Shown here one piece after another: positions 8,112 through 15,034 of a stretch of DNA of 17,180 nt. The number at the start of each line of letters is the position of its first letter. Positions within the stretch are counted from its first letter, which is position 1. The notes under the pieces were generated by a model. The model was not told the origin of the DNA, ran no database searches, and worked only from the letters and a program-made list of their open reading frames with translations. This stretch comes from Chitinophagaceae bacterium UBA2467. GTDB lineage: Bacteria > Bacteroidota > Bacteroidia > Chitinophagales > Chitinophagaceae. Position numbers and translations under genes: made by a program. Location: contig DDPN01000143.1 of assembly GCA_002342205.1 (NCBI GenBank), positions 30,770 through 47,949 of the forward strand, given 5' to 3'.

Positions 8112-8720
8112 TTATTGTGAATCCTTCTTTTGATTTTCTTTCCATGTACCTTTTGCAATGGCATCCAATGCTTCCCAAAAACCGAGTCCCCATTTTCTAA
8201 CGATCGGCTCTTTTAAAAACTCATACACAGGCACTTTTAACTTCTTGCCCAATTGACAAGCAGGCGCGCACACTACCGGACGCGCATCATAATTAACATG
8301 CTCTACATTTTGATACTTGCTGGGCTCTGTTACAATGGGATACAAATGACAACTGATTGGCTTTTTCCAATCTATCTTTTTTTCCAAGTAAGCTCGTTCA
8401 AATGCGCAATGAATGGTTCCATCTTTTTCACGCATTCCGTAAACACAAATCTCTTTATCACTTTCCAAGGTTGGAGTCACCCAACCAAATTCATCATGCC
8501 ACACATACTTTCCTTTCTTCTCAATTTCTTTTTGTGCAGCTTTGGTAAGGTAAGGCCGTATTGTTTCATAAACACGATCAATAATTGCTTTTTCACTTTC
8601 CTCTAAAGGGGCCCCGGCATCTCCGTCTTCACAACAAGCGCCTTTACAGCGGCTGAGATCACAAACGAATTTTTTTTCAATTACATCATCACTGATGAGT
8701 ACGTTATCAATTACAATCAT
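8112..8720 (-). CDS. DUF3109-family cysteine-rich protein (YkgJ-like)
   Basis: A 202-residue soluble protein of unknown function. It opens with the family signature VIDNVLISDDVIEKKFVCDL and CKGACCEDGDAGAPL. Nine cysteines are present (20, 25, 29, 30, 92, 105, 124, 151, 155), including a C-x4-C-x3-CC cluster, CHLYPI (compare CRxYP in YkgJ-type zinc/iron-binding proteins) and CAPAC near the end. This spacing suggests a bound metal or Fe-S cluster, which is inference. The start overlaps the gldD stop by 4 nt (ATGA), so it is translated from the same message, and the Fe-S protein LutB follows. No signal peptide is visible, so it is probably cytoplasmic. A role in metal handling or cluster maturation is possible but unproven. 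Confidence 0.83.
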   Translation of the reverse strand: MIVIDNVLISDDVIEKKFVCDLSRCKGACCEDGDAGAPLEESEKAIIDRVYETIRPYLTKAAQKEIEKKGKYVWHDEFGWVTPTLESDKEICVYGMREKDGTIHCAFERAYLEKKIDWKKPISCHLYPIVTEPSKYQNVEHVNYDARPVVCAPACQLGKKLKVPVYEFLKEPIVRKWGLGFWEALDAIAKGTWKENQKKDSQ

Positions 8721-9340
8721 GACTTTTTATCTGTTGCTGCAGCTCTCCACTGCAAGGTGTTGATTAAATGTAGTAAGTCTTTTTTCAAAAATTCGTTAAC
8801 GACTCCTAATGAATCTGCATTGGGAGTTGCATCAAAATATAATGCACCGCGTAAAAAGTTTTTTGTTGAGTCCGTAACAAAAAACTGATTGGCAGTTGCT
8901 GTATTTCCTCCTAAATTAAAATAGATTCCCTTGATGCCGGAGGGCGTAGTAAATAAACTATCCTGTATACCAGTGGCCATATTAATATGCTGTCGGTAGG
9001 CCATTTTAAATCCGTCTTCAACCAACGAATCAAAGCGATTACGTTCATTGATAGCTTTGTAGCTAATGTGAATGCGTCCGCCAAACTGCGGCACATCTAT
9101 ATTAATCCACCAGTCATCTGCTTTATCCTGAAAAAAAGTTGAATCTTTTTTGATAACTGCATAAGTAGGATATTCAAACGTATACGGATAGCCAGACTGA
9201 TTGAAGAGCTGGTAACTTTTGGCGGGAAATTGAATGTTGAAATACCCTCTTTTCTTTCCCACTGTATAGGGACTGTTACAGGCTATGAATAATAACACTG
9301 TCAATCCAATTCCTATCAAAAAAGTAAAACGCATGCCCAT
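8717..9340 (-). CDS. gldD: Gliding motility lipoprotein GldD
   Basis: GldD is a lipoprotein required for gliding in Flavobacterium johnsoniae and linked to the type IX secretion machinery; homologues also occur in non-gliding Bacteroidota. The 207 residues start MGMRFTFLIGIG, with a hydrophobic signal ending in the lipobox-like LLFIAC, so lipidation is expected at Cys21. Family features follow: PYTVGKKRGYFNIQFP, YPTYAVI, and the region around WWINIDVPQFGGRIHISYK, which are typical of GldD. The start lies 2 bp after the gldE stop, and the stop overlaps the DUF3109 start by 4 nt, so all three are probably one transcript. A second in-frame ATG two codons downstream (9334) is an alternative start. 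No internal damage is seen. Confidence 0.92.
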   Translation of the reverse strand: MGMRFTFLIGIGLTVLLFIACNSPYTVGKKRGYFNIQFPAKSYQLFNQSGYPYTFEYPTYAVIKKDSTFFQDKADDWWINIDVPQFGGRIHISYKAINERNRFDSLVEDGFKMAYRQHINMATGIQDSLFTTPSGIKGIYFNLGGNTATANQFFVTDSTKNFLRGALYFDATPNADSLGVVNEFLKKDLLHLINTLQWRAAATDKKS

Positions 9341-9342
9341 GT

Positions 9343-10677
9343 TTAGGATTGAAATTTAATACTTACCTGAACACGTTGAATTCTATTTTGCTGAATGTCG
9401 AGCACCTTAAATTCAAAATCACCACAAATCACTACCTGATCTTTCACAGGAAGTGCTCCCACTTGCTCCAACAACAATCCAGCCAGTGAATCACTTTCTC
9501 CTTTCACTTGATCAAAGGTGTCCGGAGGAAGACGCATAGCCCTACAAAGATCTGTTAACATGATTTTACCTTCAAAAAGGTATGTATTCGCATCTACCTG
9601 TTGCCCTTCAACTTCCTCTTCATCAAATTCATCGCGTATATCACCAATAACTTCTTCTAAAATATCTTCCATCGTAACAATTCCACTGGTTCCTCCAAAT
9701 TCATCTACAACTACAGCAAAGTGGATGCGGCGTTGCTGAAATACTTTTAATAAATCTTCGATCAACTTAGGTTCAGGAACAAAGTAGGGGGAGCGTAATA
9801 AAGCATGCCAGTCAAAATTTTCTGGAGCATTCAAATGAGGAATCAAATCCTTTGTATACAATATTCCTACTACCTCATCTAAACTTCCTTTGTATACTGG
9901 TAAACGAGAGTAATGCAGCTCTTTAACGCGTTCTAATAATTGCGGAAAAGAAGTGTTCCATTCCACTCCACTCACATCTAATCGACTCCGCATGATTTGC
10001 TTAACCGCGATATTGCCAAATTTGACAACGCCCTTCATGATACTTTTCTCTTCGGGCGAAGCCTCTTCGTCAGTTTTTATATCAATGGCTTCATCTAATT
10101 CTTGTAAACTGATTTCCTGACTGCGATCGGCCCCTGTTGTACGCGCAATTTGATCGGCTAATTGAACCAGTCTTGCGCTTAAATTCTTAAGTGCGCTATG
10201 AAGCCCATCCGCTACTATTGACCAATCATGTGCAAAACGCAGATTGTGTTGAGTTGCCCAAATTTTGGGTAAGATGCGAGTGCAGAAAAATACCAACAAC
10301 ACAATTATTACAATGCGAAGCAATACGGCTATCGTACCACTCCCAAGCAGCGAAGGGAATAATGTGATCAAAAGATAGTTGCAAAGAAGAATGGTGCAGA
10401 TGTTGATGAAGGTGCCCGCAATCAACAAGGTTGCATACAATTGCTTAGGCGTTGTTAGCAACCGAACAATTCTTTTTGCTGACTCATTTTGCTTGGTACG
10501 CAAAATATCCAGATCTTTTTTTGAAAGAGAAAAGAGAGCTGCTTCATTGCCGGCAATTACAAAAGATAAGAGTATGAATAAAAACAAAAGCCCCAGTAAA
10601 AAAATAGTGCCCTGTGGCCACGCAGCCAACAATAGGTTACTCAAGTAAGAAATAAGTCCGGTAGACGGAGGCTCCAA
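9343..10677 (-). CDS. gldE: GldE, CNNM/CBS/CorC_HlyC membrane protein
   Basis: A 444-residue member of the HlyC/CorC (CNNM) family. GldE in F. johnsoniae supports gliding together with GldD. The N-terminal DUF21/CNNM part has about four hydrophobic segments (LLGLLFLFILLSFVIAG, then three more up to residue 135). A cytosolic CBS pair follows (about 200-330), with SRLDVSGVEWN, HYSRLPVYKGSLDEVVGILYTKDL and HFAVVVDEFGGTSGIVTMEDILEE. A transporter-associated CorC_HlyC domain ends the protein (about 345-440). The best start is TTG at 10677: a stop lies six codons upstream, no ATG lies between, and the first internal Met is deep inside the protein. Adjacency to gldD is the classic arrangement and supports the name. 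Related proteins act in divalent cation efflux; that activity is not shown here. Confidence 0.92.
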   Translation of the reverse strand: MEPPSTGLISYLSNLLLAAWPQGTIFLLGLLFLFILLSFVIAGNEAALFSLSKKDLDILRTKQNESAKRIVRLLTTPKQLYATLLIAGTFINICTILLCNYLLITLFPSLLGSGTIAVLLRIVIIVLLVFFCTRILPKIWATQHNLRFAHDWSIVADGLHSALKNLSARLVQLADQIARTTGADRSQEISLQELDEAIDIKTDEEASPEEKSIMKGVVKFGNIAVKQIMRSRLDVSGVEWNTSFPQLLERVKELHYSRLPVYKGSLDEVVGILYTKDLIPHLNAPENFDWHALLRSPYFVPEPKLIEDLLKVFQQRRIHFAVVVDEFGGTSGIVTMEDILEEVIGDIRDEFDEEEVEGQQVDANTYLFEGKIMLTDLCRAMRLPPDTFDQVKGESDSLAGLLLEQVGALPVKDQVVICGDFEFKVLDIQQNRIQRVQVSIKFQS

Positions 10678-10704
10678 ACGATTAGTTTTTGATTAATCTC
10701 TTTG

Positions 10705-10712
10705 CAAATTTA
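10705..10712 (-). promoter_or_regulatory. Candidate -7 box for the gldE operon
   Basis: On the minus strand TAAATTTG matches the Bacteroidota -7 box TAnnTTTG, 27 nt upstream of the TTG start of gldE. No TTTG or TTG is found at the expected -33 spacing, so this is half a promoter. If used, gldE-gldD-DUF3109-lutB would be transcribed apart from mutY. Confidence 0.35.
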
Positions 10713-10735
10713 TTGGTTTTGCAACGATGTATCGG

Positions 10736-11824
10736 TTAGAATAAAATAGTTTGAGCAGCAGTTGCCTTCAAAAACTGATTGATAAATTGAGGGAATGCCT
10801 GTTCGTGTACTTTTTCTTCCTTTATCCATTGCCAGTCATCCGCTAGTGCTGGCTTCTTTTTTAACCGAACACGAATAAACTGACCTGCAATTAGCTGGTG
10901 TGACAAGGTTTGCTTAACCAATGAAGAAATTGTTTCAATAGCATAGGCGCCAACTGGCAAGATCTTTGCCTTTTCAGCCGCTTTGAGTATAGACTTTAAG
11001 GATTGTTCTTGATCAAATTCCAGGAGTGGAAACTCGCTCAGTCCTTGCCAAATATCTTTTTGAGTTCGTATGCGCACAGGAAGTTGACCTCTGTAGGTGG
11101 GAAGCAAAAAATAAAACCAACGATTCTTTAATACAATTTTTTTATGCTTGATAGGCAGCTGCGTCACTTTGTTTTCTAAAAATGCTACACAACTTGTTTT
11201 AAATGGACAGGTTTTGCACACGGGTGCAACCGGTTTGCAAACGGTTGCGCCAAAATCCATGATGGCCTGATTAAATAAACCGGGCTGTTGCGGGTCGAGC
11301 AATTGGTTGGCTAGCTCAGTAAACTTTTTTTTACCCTCTGTAGAATCAATGGGCAGGTCAATCCCGTAAACGCGGGCAAGAACTCGAAAAACATTGCCAT
11401 CTACAACTGCGTGTGGAAGGTTAAAGGCAAAAGAAGCAATCGCAGCAGCAGTATAGGGACCCACTCCTTTCAGCTTTCGAATTTCATCATACGTGTTGGG
11501 AAACACCCCCTTGTAAGATTGCGTAATAAAACGTGCAGTTTCCAACATATTTCGACACCGAGAGTAATAGCCAAGACCTTCCCATAACTTAAATACTTGA
11601 TTATCATCAGCTTTCGCTAATTTTTGGATAGTGGGATAGGCTTTTAAGATTTTATGATAGTAAGCGGTGCCCTGCTCAACCCTGGTTTGTTGCAGAATTA
11701 CCTCACTTAACCAGATCCGATAAGGGTCTTTTTCGCCTTTCCAGGGCATTTTTCGGTCATTTTTTGCCGAATTCCAGGCAAAAAGTGTGGAAGAAAACGT
11801 TTTTTTAGAGTTTTTTAACCTCAT
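10736..11824 (-). CDS. mutY: A/G-specific adenine glycosylase MutY
   Basis: MutY removes adenine mispaired with 8-oxoguanine. The 362 residues carry the catalytic Glu41 in WLSEVILQQTRVEQG, the helix-hairpin-helix LKGVGPYTAAAIASFAF (118-134) and the catalytic Asp142 in VVDGNVFRVLAR. The 4Fe-4S motif is C196-x6-C203-x2-C206-x5-C212. A NUDIX-like C-terminal domain (about 230-350) holds the 8-oxoG recognition region, including TLSHQLIAGQFIRVRL. All key residues expected for activity are present. The start at 11824 has no competing upstream ATG in frame. It is divergent from the HU-family gene, and 58 bp separate its stop from gldE. Confidence 0.96.
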   Translation of the reverse strand: MRLKNSKKTFSSTLFAWNSAKNDRKMPWKGEKDPYRIWLSEVILQQTRVEQGTAYYHKILKAYPTIQKLAKADDNQVFKLWEGLGYYSRCRNMLETARFITQSYKGVFPNTYDEIRKLKGVGPYTAAAIASFAFNLPHAVVDGNVFRVLARVYGIDLPIDSTEGKKKFTELANQLLDPQQPGLFNQAIMDFGATVCKPVAPVCKTCPFKTSCVAFLENKVTQLPIKHKKIVLKNRWFYFLLPTYRGQLPVRIRTQKDIWQGLSEFPLLEFDQEQSLKSILKAAEKAKILPVGAYAIETISSLVKQTLSHQLIAGQFIRVRLKKKPALADDWQWIKEEKVHEQAFPQFINQFLKATAAQTILF

Positions 11825-11859
11825 CAGCGCATAAAGCTAAAAAAAAATATGTCTATTTA

Positions 11860-11891
11860 TTTGATTATCACAAGATTTTACTTTAGATTGG
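11860..11891 (+). promoter_or_regulatory. Candidate promoter of the HU-family gene in the divergent intergenic region
   Basis: TTTG at 11860-11863 is followed after 20 nt by TAGATTGG at 11884-11891, one mismatch from TAnnTTTG. The start site would lie near 11898, about 19 nt before the ATG at 11917. On the opposite strand TTG (11871-11873) and TATTTTTT (11842-11849), 21 nt apart, could serve mutY but match less well. Confidence 0.42.
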
Positions 11892-11916
11892 CAGAGTAAA
11901 CCCAAAATCACTCATC

Positions 11917-12234
11917 ATGAGAAAGGCCGACCTCGTAAATCAGATCGCGGAAAAAACTGGCATTCCCAAGGTCGATGTACTTGTTTCCCTTGAAACGATG
12001 TTCAAGGAAGTTAAAGACACCCTTGCCAGCGGCGAGAACATTTACATCAGAGGTTTCGGCAGTTTCATCACTAAAAAGCGGGCTGCAAAAATTGGCCGTA
12101 ATATCAAGAAAAACGTTGCGGTTCATATTCCTGAACATTACATTCCTGCCTTTAAGCCTGCTAAAGAGTTTGTTGCAGAAGTGAAGAAACTGAAGGAGCC
12201 CAAGCCCGACACCGGACCTGGTGACGACGAATAA
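11917..12234 (+). CDS. HU/IHF-family DNA-binding protein
   Basis: A nucleoid-associated architectural protein of 105 residues that bends DNA as a dimer. The family body is clear: MRKADLVNQIAEKTGI, then the beta-arm region with the hallmark IYIRGFGSFITKKRAAKIGRN, and PAFKPAKEF near the end. The GFGSF and R-K-x-GRN-like arm, and the start MRKADL, resemble IHF as much as HU. An acidic tail (DTGPGDDE) extends it beyond the usual 90-95 residues. It is the first gene of a probable HU-TPR-basic protein cluster, with 38 bp to the next start. The same neighbourhood (mutY, HU, TPR, rng) recurs in Bacteroidota, to my recollection. Confidence 0.93.
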   Translation: MRKADLVNQIAEKTGIPKVDVLVSLETMFKEVKDTLASGENIYIRGFGSFITKKRAAKIGRNIKKNVAVHIPEHYIPAFKPAKEFVAEVKKLKEPKPDTGPGDDE

Positions 12235-12247
12235 GCGATCAATCCGG

Positions 12248-12255
12248 TAACTTTG
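12248..12255 (+). promoter_or_regulatory. Possible -7 box in a small CCGG hairpin before the TPR gene
   Basis: TAACTTTG is a full match to TAnnTTTG and sits in the loop of a 4-bp CCGG/CCGG hairpin (12244-12259), 17 nt before the GTG start. No -33 TTTG is present at proper spacing, so chance is a fair explanation. Confidence 0.22.
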
Positions 12256-12272
12256 CCGGGAAAATTTAGATC

Positions 12273-13124
12273 GTGAAAAAACCCCAATTGTTATTGGCTG
12301 GCATCGGCTTGTCCCTTGTTCTTCTTTTGTTTGTATTTGGACAATTCACCCCAAAAAAAGATTCCAATCCTAAAAAGACTGAAGAGCCCGCTCCTCAAAT
12401 GACAGCTGGCTTCACAGCAGACTCTGCATTAGCTTTTGCCAAAAAAACACTTACAGCAGCACTGATTTCTGAAGCTGAAAAATTAGAGAAACAGCTGGGC
12501 CAAAGCAAGGATTCTTCTTCTCAATTGGCTGCTAATCATGAACTTGCACACTTTTGGCAGGACAAAGCCCGTTTGTTTGAACCCTATGCTTGGTACGAAG
12601 CAGAAGCTGCCAGATTGGAAAATTCCGAAAAAAGCCTCACCTTTGCAGCCCGTTTGTTTCTGGAAAATCTGCAAGAAGATTCCGATGGACCCCGTCGCCA
12701 ATGGAAAGCAATGCAGGCAAAGGAACTTTACGAGCGTTCTTTGAAGATTAATCCCGATAATGACTCCGCCAGGGTTGGTATAGGTGCCTGTTATCTATTT
12801 GGTAACATTAGCAACAACCCCATGGAAGGTATTGCCCTCATTAGAGAAGTTGTAGCAAAAGACAGCACCAATGTTTATGCGCAATTGACCCTTGTAAAAG
12901 GTTCTATTCTATCTGGGCAGTATGAAAAAGGAATTGACCGCTTATTACTCGTTACCCGCACTCATCCGGAAAACATTGAAGCGATATTACTGCTTGCCGA
13001 ACTGTATGAACGTACAGGCGACAAAAAAAATGCAGTGATATGGTACGAGAAAAGTGTCGCACGTGTTCAGCAACCTGAAATACGGCAAGCCATACGGGAT
13101 CGAATCAAGGAACTAAAAAAATAG
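12273..13124 (+). CDS. Membrane-anchored tetratricopeptide-repeat protein
   Basis: A 283-residue protein of unknown specific role. It starts with a positively charged KKPQ and one hydrophobic segment (about residues 5-22, LLLAGIGLSLVLLLFVFG), which is a signal anchor or uncleaved signal. A low-complexity linker rich in K, P and E follows. TPR motifs fill the C-terminal half: AKELYERSLKINPDNDSARV, then NPMEGIALIREVVAKDSTNVYAQL, YEKGIDRLLLVTRTHPENIEAILLLAELYERTG and KNAVIWYEKSVARV. Such proteins usually act as scaffolds in the periplasm or at the membrane. The start is GTG: no ATG is available before residue 43, and starting there would remove the hydrophobic segment. It follows the HU-family gene by 38 bp. 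Confidence 0.85.
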   Translation: MKKPQLLLAGIGLSLVLLLFVFGQFTPKKDSNPKKTEEPAPQMTAGFTADSALAFAKKTLTAALISEAEKLEKQLGQSKDSSSQLAANHELAHFWQDKARLFEPYAWYEAEAARLENSEKSLTFAARLFLENLQEDSDGPRRQWKAMQAKELYERSLKINPDNDSARVGIGACYLFGNISNNPMEGIALIREVVAKDSTNVYAQLTLVKGSILSGQYEKGIDRLLLVTRTHPENIEAILLLAELYERTGDKKNAVIWYEKSVARVQQPEIRQAIRDRIKELKK

Positions 13125-13175
13125 TTCAACAACTAATTGATAAACTAATTTAATAACAAGAAAAAAAATTCTGGT

Positions 13176-13271
13176 ATGCCTTGTGGTAAAAAGAGGAAGC
13201 GTCATAAAATTGCGACGCACAAGCGTAAAAAAAGACTGAGAAAGAACCGTCATAAGAAGAGAAATAAATAA
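13176..13271 (+). CDS. 31-residue very basic protein, COX24/mS38 (AURKAIP1)-like
   Basis: ATG at 13176 opens a 31-codon frame ending in TAA at 13271. About two thirds of the residues are Lys, Arg or His. The text is MPCGKKRKRHKIATHKRK, then KRLRKNRHKKRNK. This matches the kind of short Bacteroidota protein annotated as AURKAIP1/COX24 domain-containing, related to the C-terminal tail of mitochondrial ribosomal protein mS38 (K/R-rich with an HKxKKR core). It is therefore a likely ribosome-associated peptide; this is recognition from memory, not a search. It lies 51 bp after the TPR gene and is followed within 7 bp by an intrinsic terminator, which supports a real gene at the end of a transcript. 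It is too short for most ORF cut-offs. Confidence 0.74.
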   Translation: MPCGKKRKRHKIATHKRKKRLRKNRHKKRNK

Positions 13272-13277
13272 TGGGAC

Positions 13278-13309
13278 GGACCGGTTTAACCGGTCTTCCT
13301 TTTTATTTT
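13278..13309 (+). terminator. Intrinsic terminator after the small basic protein gene
   Basis: The arms GACCGGT (13279-13285) and ACCGGTC (13289-13295) pair perfectly with a 3-nt loop. A pyrimidine/T-rich run (TTCCTTTTTATTTT) follows at once. It closes the HU-TPR-basic protein transcript and separates it from rng. Confidence 0.8.
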
Positions 13310-13401
13310 CAGTCTCCGGTTGTTCAAGTTATCTCATTCGATCATTTCTCGAATTCTGCACCTGTCACAGATTGTTGCACCCTAGCGTGGTTCAACCGGT
13401 A

Positions 13402-13468
13402 TTTACAGCCCCCCGTGCTTACTGTAAAGTAAGTCGGGTTCCATAGGTTATACAGTACACACGCTGTA
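13402..13468 (+). promoter_or_regulatory. Structured leader of rng with competing hairpins
   Basis: Three stems can form. Stem A: TTTACAG (13402-13408) with CTGTAAA (13422-13428). Stem B: CCCG plus CTTAC (13412-13422) with GTAAG plus CGGG (13429-13438), an imperfect 9-bp hairpin that excludes A. Stem C: TACAG (13451-13455) with CTGTA (13464-13468), which ends on the base before the rng ATG. TTACAG of stem A can also pair with CTGTAA at the start codon. The pairings are seen; a regulatory role is inference. No TAnnTTTG box was found in 13272-13468, so the rng promoter is not located. Confidence 0.45.
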
Positions 13469-15022
13469 ATGAACAAGGAACTAATTATTAATGTCCATCC
13501 GCAAGGAGTTGATATTGCGCTGCTGGAGGACAAAAAGCTGGTAGAGCTGCACACGGAAAAAACCGATGCACGCTTTGCTGTTGGAGATCTTTATCTGGGA
13601 AAAGTAAAAAAGCTAATCCCAGGTATGAATGCTGCCTTTGTAGATGTTGGCTTTGAGAAAGACGGCTTTCTACACTATACCGATCTAAGCCCTTACATCC
13701 GATCCCTGATTAAATTCACACACTATTCCATAAACGATAAAACAGAAAAGGGGCTCGACTTCAGCAAATTCACAGTTGAACCTGAAATTCTGAAAACAGG
13801 AAAAGTGACAGAAGTGCTTAGCGGAAAACCCTCTGTGCTTGTCCAAATCTTAAAAGAACCTATCGCTAACAAAGGCCCAAGGCTAAGTTGTGAAATTTCC
13901 CTTCCCGGAAGATTTGTTGTGCTTACACCATTCAATGACATAGTTGCGGTCTCTCGAAAAATTCACTCTGGAGAAGAACGCAAGCGACTACAAAAATTGA
14001 TTGAAGCAATCAAGCCTAAAAATTTTGGAGTCATCGTTCGAACAGCGGCTGAAGGGAAAAAGACAGCAGAGTTACACGAAGATCTGAATACCCTTACCGC
14101 GCTATGGAAAACCATTCAGGAGAATCTGAAAGAAGCGGTCCCTCCTGCAAAAATTTTGAGTGAGCAGACAAAAACCACCAGTATTTTACGTGATTTATTG
14201 AGTGCTGATTTTAATAGAATCGTAGTCAATGATAAAACTCTCTATAGCGATACTAAAAGTTATATTCAGCGTATAGCTCCCGAAAAAGCAGAAATCGTTT
14301 CGCTTTATCACAATGGCTCTTCTCTATTTGATACACATGGTATCACGAAACAAGTTAAATCCTCCTTCGGAAAAACAGTCAATCTGGAAAGTGGTGCTTA
14401 TATCATCATTGAGCATACCGAAGCGTTGCATGTCATTGATGTAAACAGTGGTTACAAAAGTGTGGGAAGCAACCAAGAGCAAAATGCGCTTGAAACAAAT
14501 TTAGAAGCCGCAGATGAAATCGCAAGACAACTTCGGCTACGCGACCTGGGTGGAATTATTGTGGTTGACTTCATTGACATGAAGCTTCCTGAGAACAAAA
14601 AGAAATTACTCGAAAAAATGGAAGCCTGTCTTGCAAACGACAGAGCTAAACATACAATACTTCCGATCTCGAAGTTTGGAATCATGCAGATCACCAGACA
14701 ACGAATGAAACCCGAAGTGAATATCAATACGCAGGAAGCTTGTCCCACCTGTAATGGAACTGGTAAAATCACTTCTACTTTATTATTGGAAGATGAGATT
14801 GAAAAAAACCTCAGCTATCTCATCAAACACAAACACGAACAACTCAAATTAGTTGTGCATCCTTTTGTGTATGCTTACCTGACCAAAGGTTGGTTTTGGA
14901 AAACAAAGATGGCCATTTGGAATAAAAAATTCGGCCAGAAGACGGCTATCTCATCGGATAGTTCCTATCATCTGACCGAATATCATTTCTTCGATAAGAA
15001 CGAAGAAGAGATCAAGTTGTAA
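13469..15022 (+). CDS. rng: Ribonuclease G (RNase E/G family)
   Basis: A cytoplasmic endoribonuclease that cleaves single-stranded AU-rich RNA and takes part in rRNA maturation and mRNA decay. The 517 residues are close to E. coli RNase G (489) and lack the long C-terminal degradosome scaffold of RNase E. The N-terminal S1-type domain is seen in VGDLYLGKVKKLIPGMNAAFVDVGFEKDGFLH. The catalytic Asp pair is D324 in HVIDVNSGYKS and D367 in IIVVDFIDM, 43 residues apart as for D303/D346 of E. coli RNase E. The zinc-link CPTCNGTGK starts at C425, again at the E. coli spacing from the second Asp. An upstream structured leader may control it. It converges on the metallopeptidase gene with 12 bp between the stops. 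Confidence 0.95.
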   Translation: MNKELIINVHPQGVDIALLEDKKLVELHTEKTDARFAVGDLYLGKVKKLIPGMNAAFVDVGFEKDGFLHYTDLSPYIRSLIKFTHYSINDKTEKGLDFSKFTVEPEILKTGKVTEVLSGKPSVLVQILKEPIANKGPRLSCEISLPGRFVVLTPFNDIVAVSRKIHSGEERKRLQKLIEAIKPKNFGVIVRTAAEGKKTAELHEDLNTLTALWKTIQENLKEAVPPAKILSEQTKTTSILRDLLSADFNRIVVNDKTLYSDTKSYIQRIAPEKAEIVSLYHNGSSLFDTHGITKQVKSSFGKTVNLESGAYIIIEHTEALHVIDVNSGYKSVGSNQEQNALETNLEAADEIARQLRLRDLGGIIVVDFIDMKLPENKKKLLEKMEACLANDRAKHTILPISKFGIMQITRQRMKPEVNINTQEACPTCNGTGKITSTLLLEDEIEKNLSYLIKHKHEQLKLVVHPFVYAYLTKGWFWKTKMAIWNKKFGQKTAISSDSSYHLTEYHFFDKNEEEIKL

Positions 15023-15034
15023 GTAAGTAGCGAA

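Noticed and set aside
8253..8606. 117-codon + frame antisense to the DUF3109 gene
   Set aside because: The opposite strand encodes a conserved cysteine signature in a tight operon; the + translation looks like a shadow.
13271..13432. 53-codon + frame starting TAATG on the stop of the small basic protein
   Set aside because: It runs straight through the intrinsic terminator and the structured leader, and its translation has no recognisable character.
13320..13440. Possible tRNA, because of GGTTCAACC-like text
   Set aside because: No acceptor stem, anticodon arm or D arm could be laid out on either strand.
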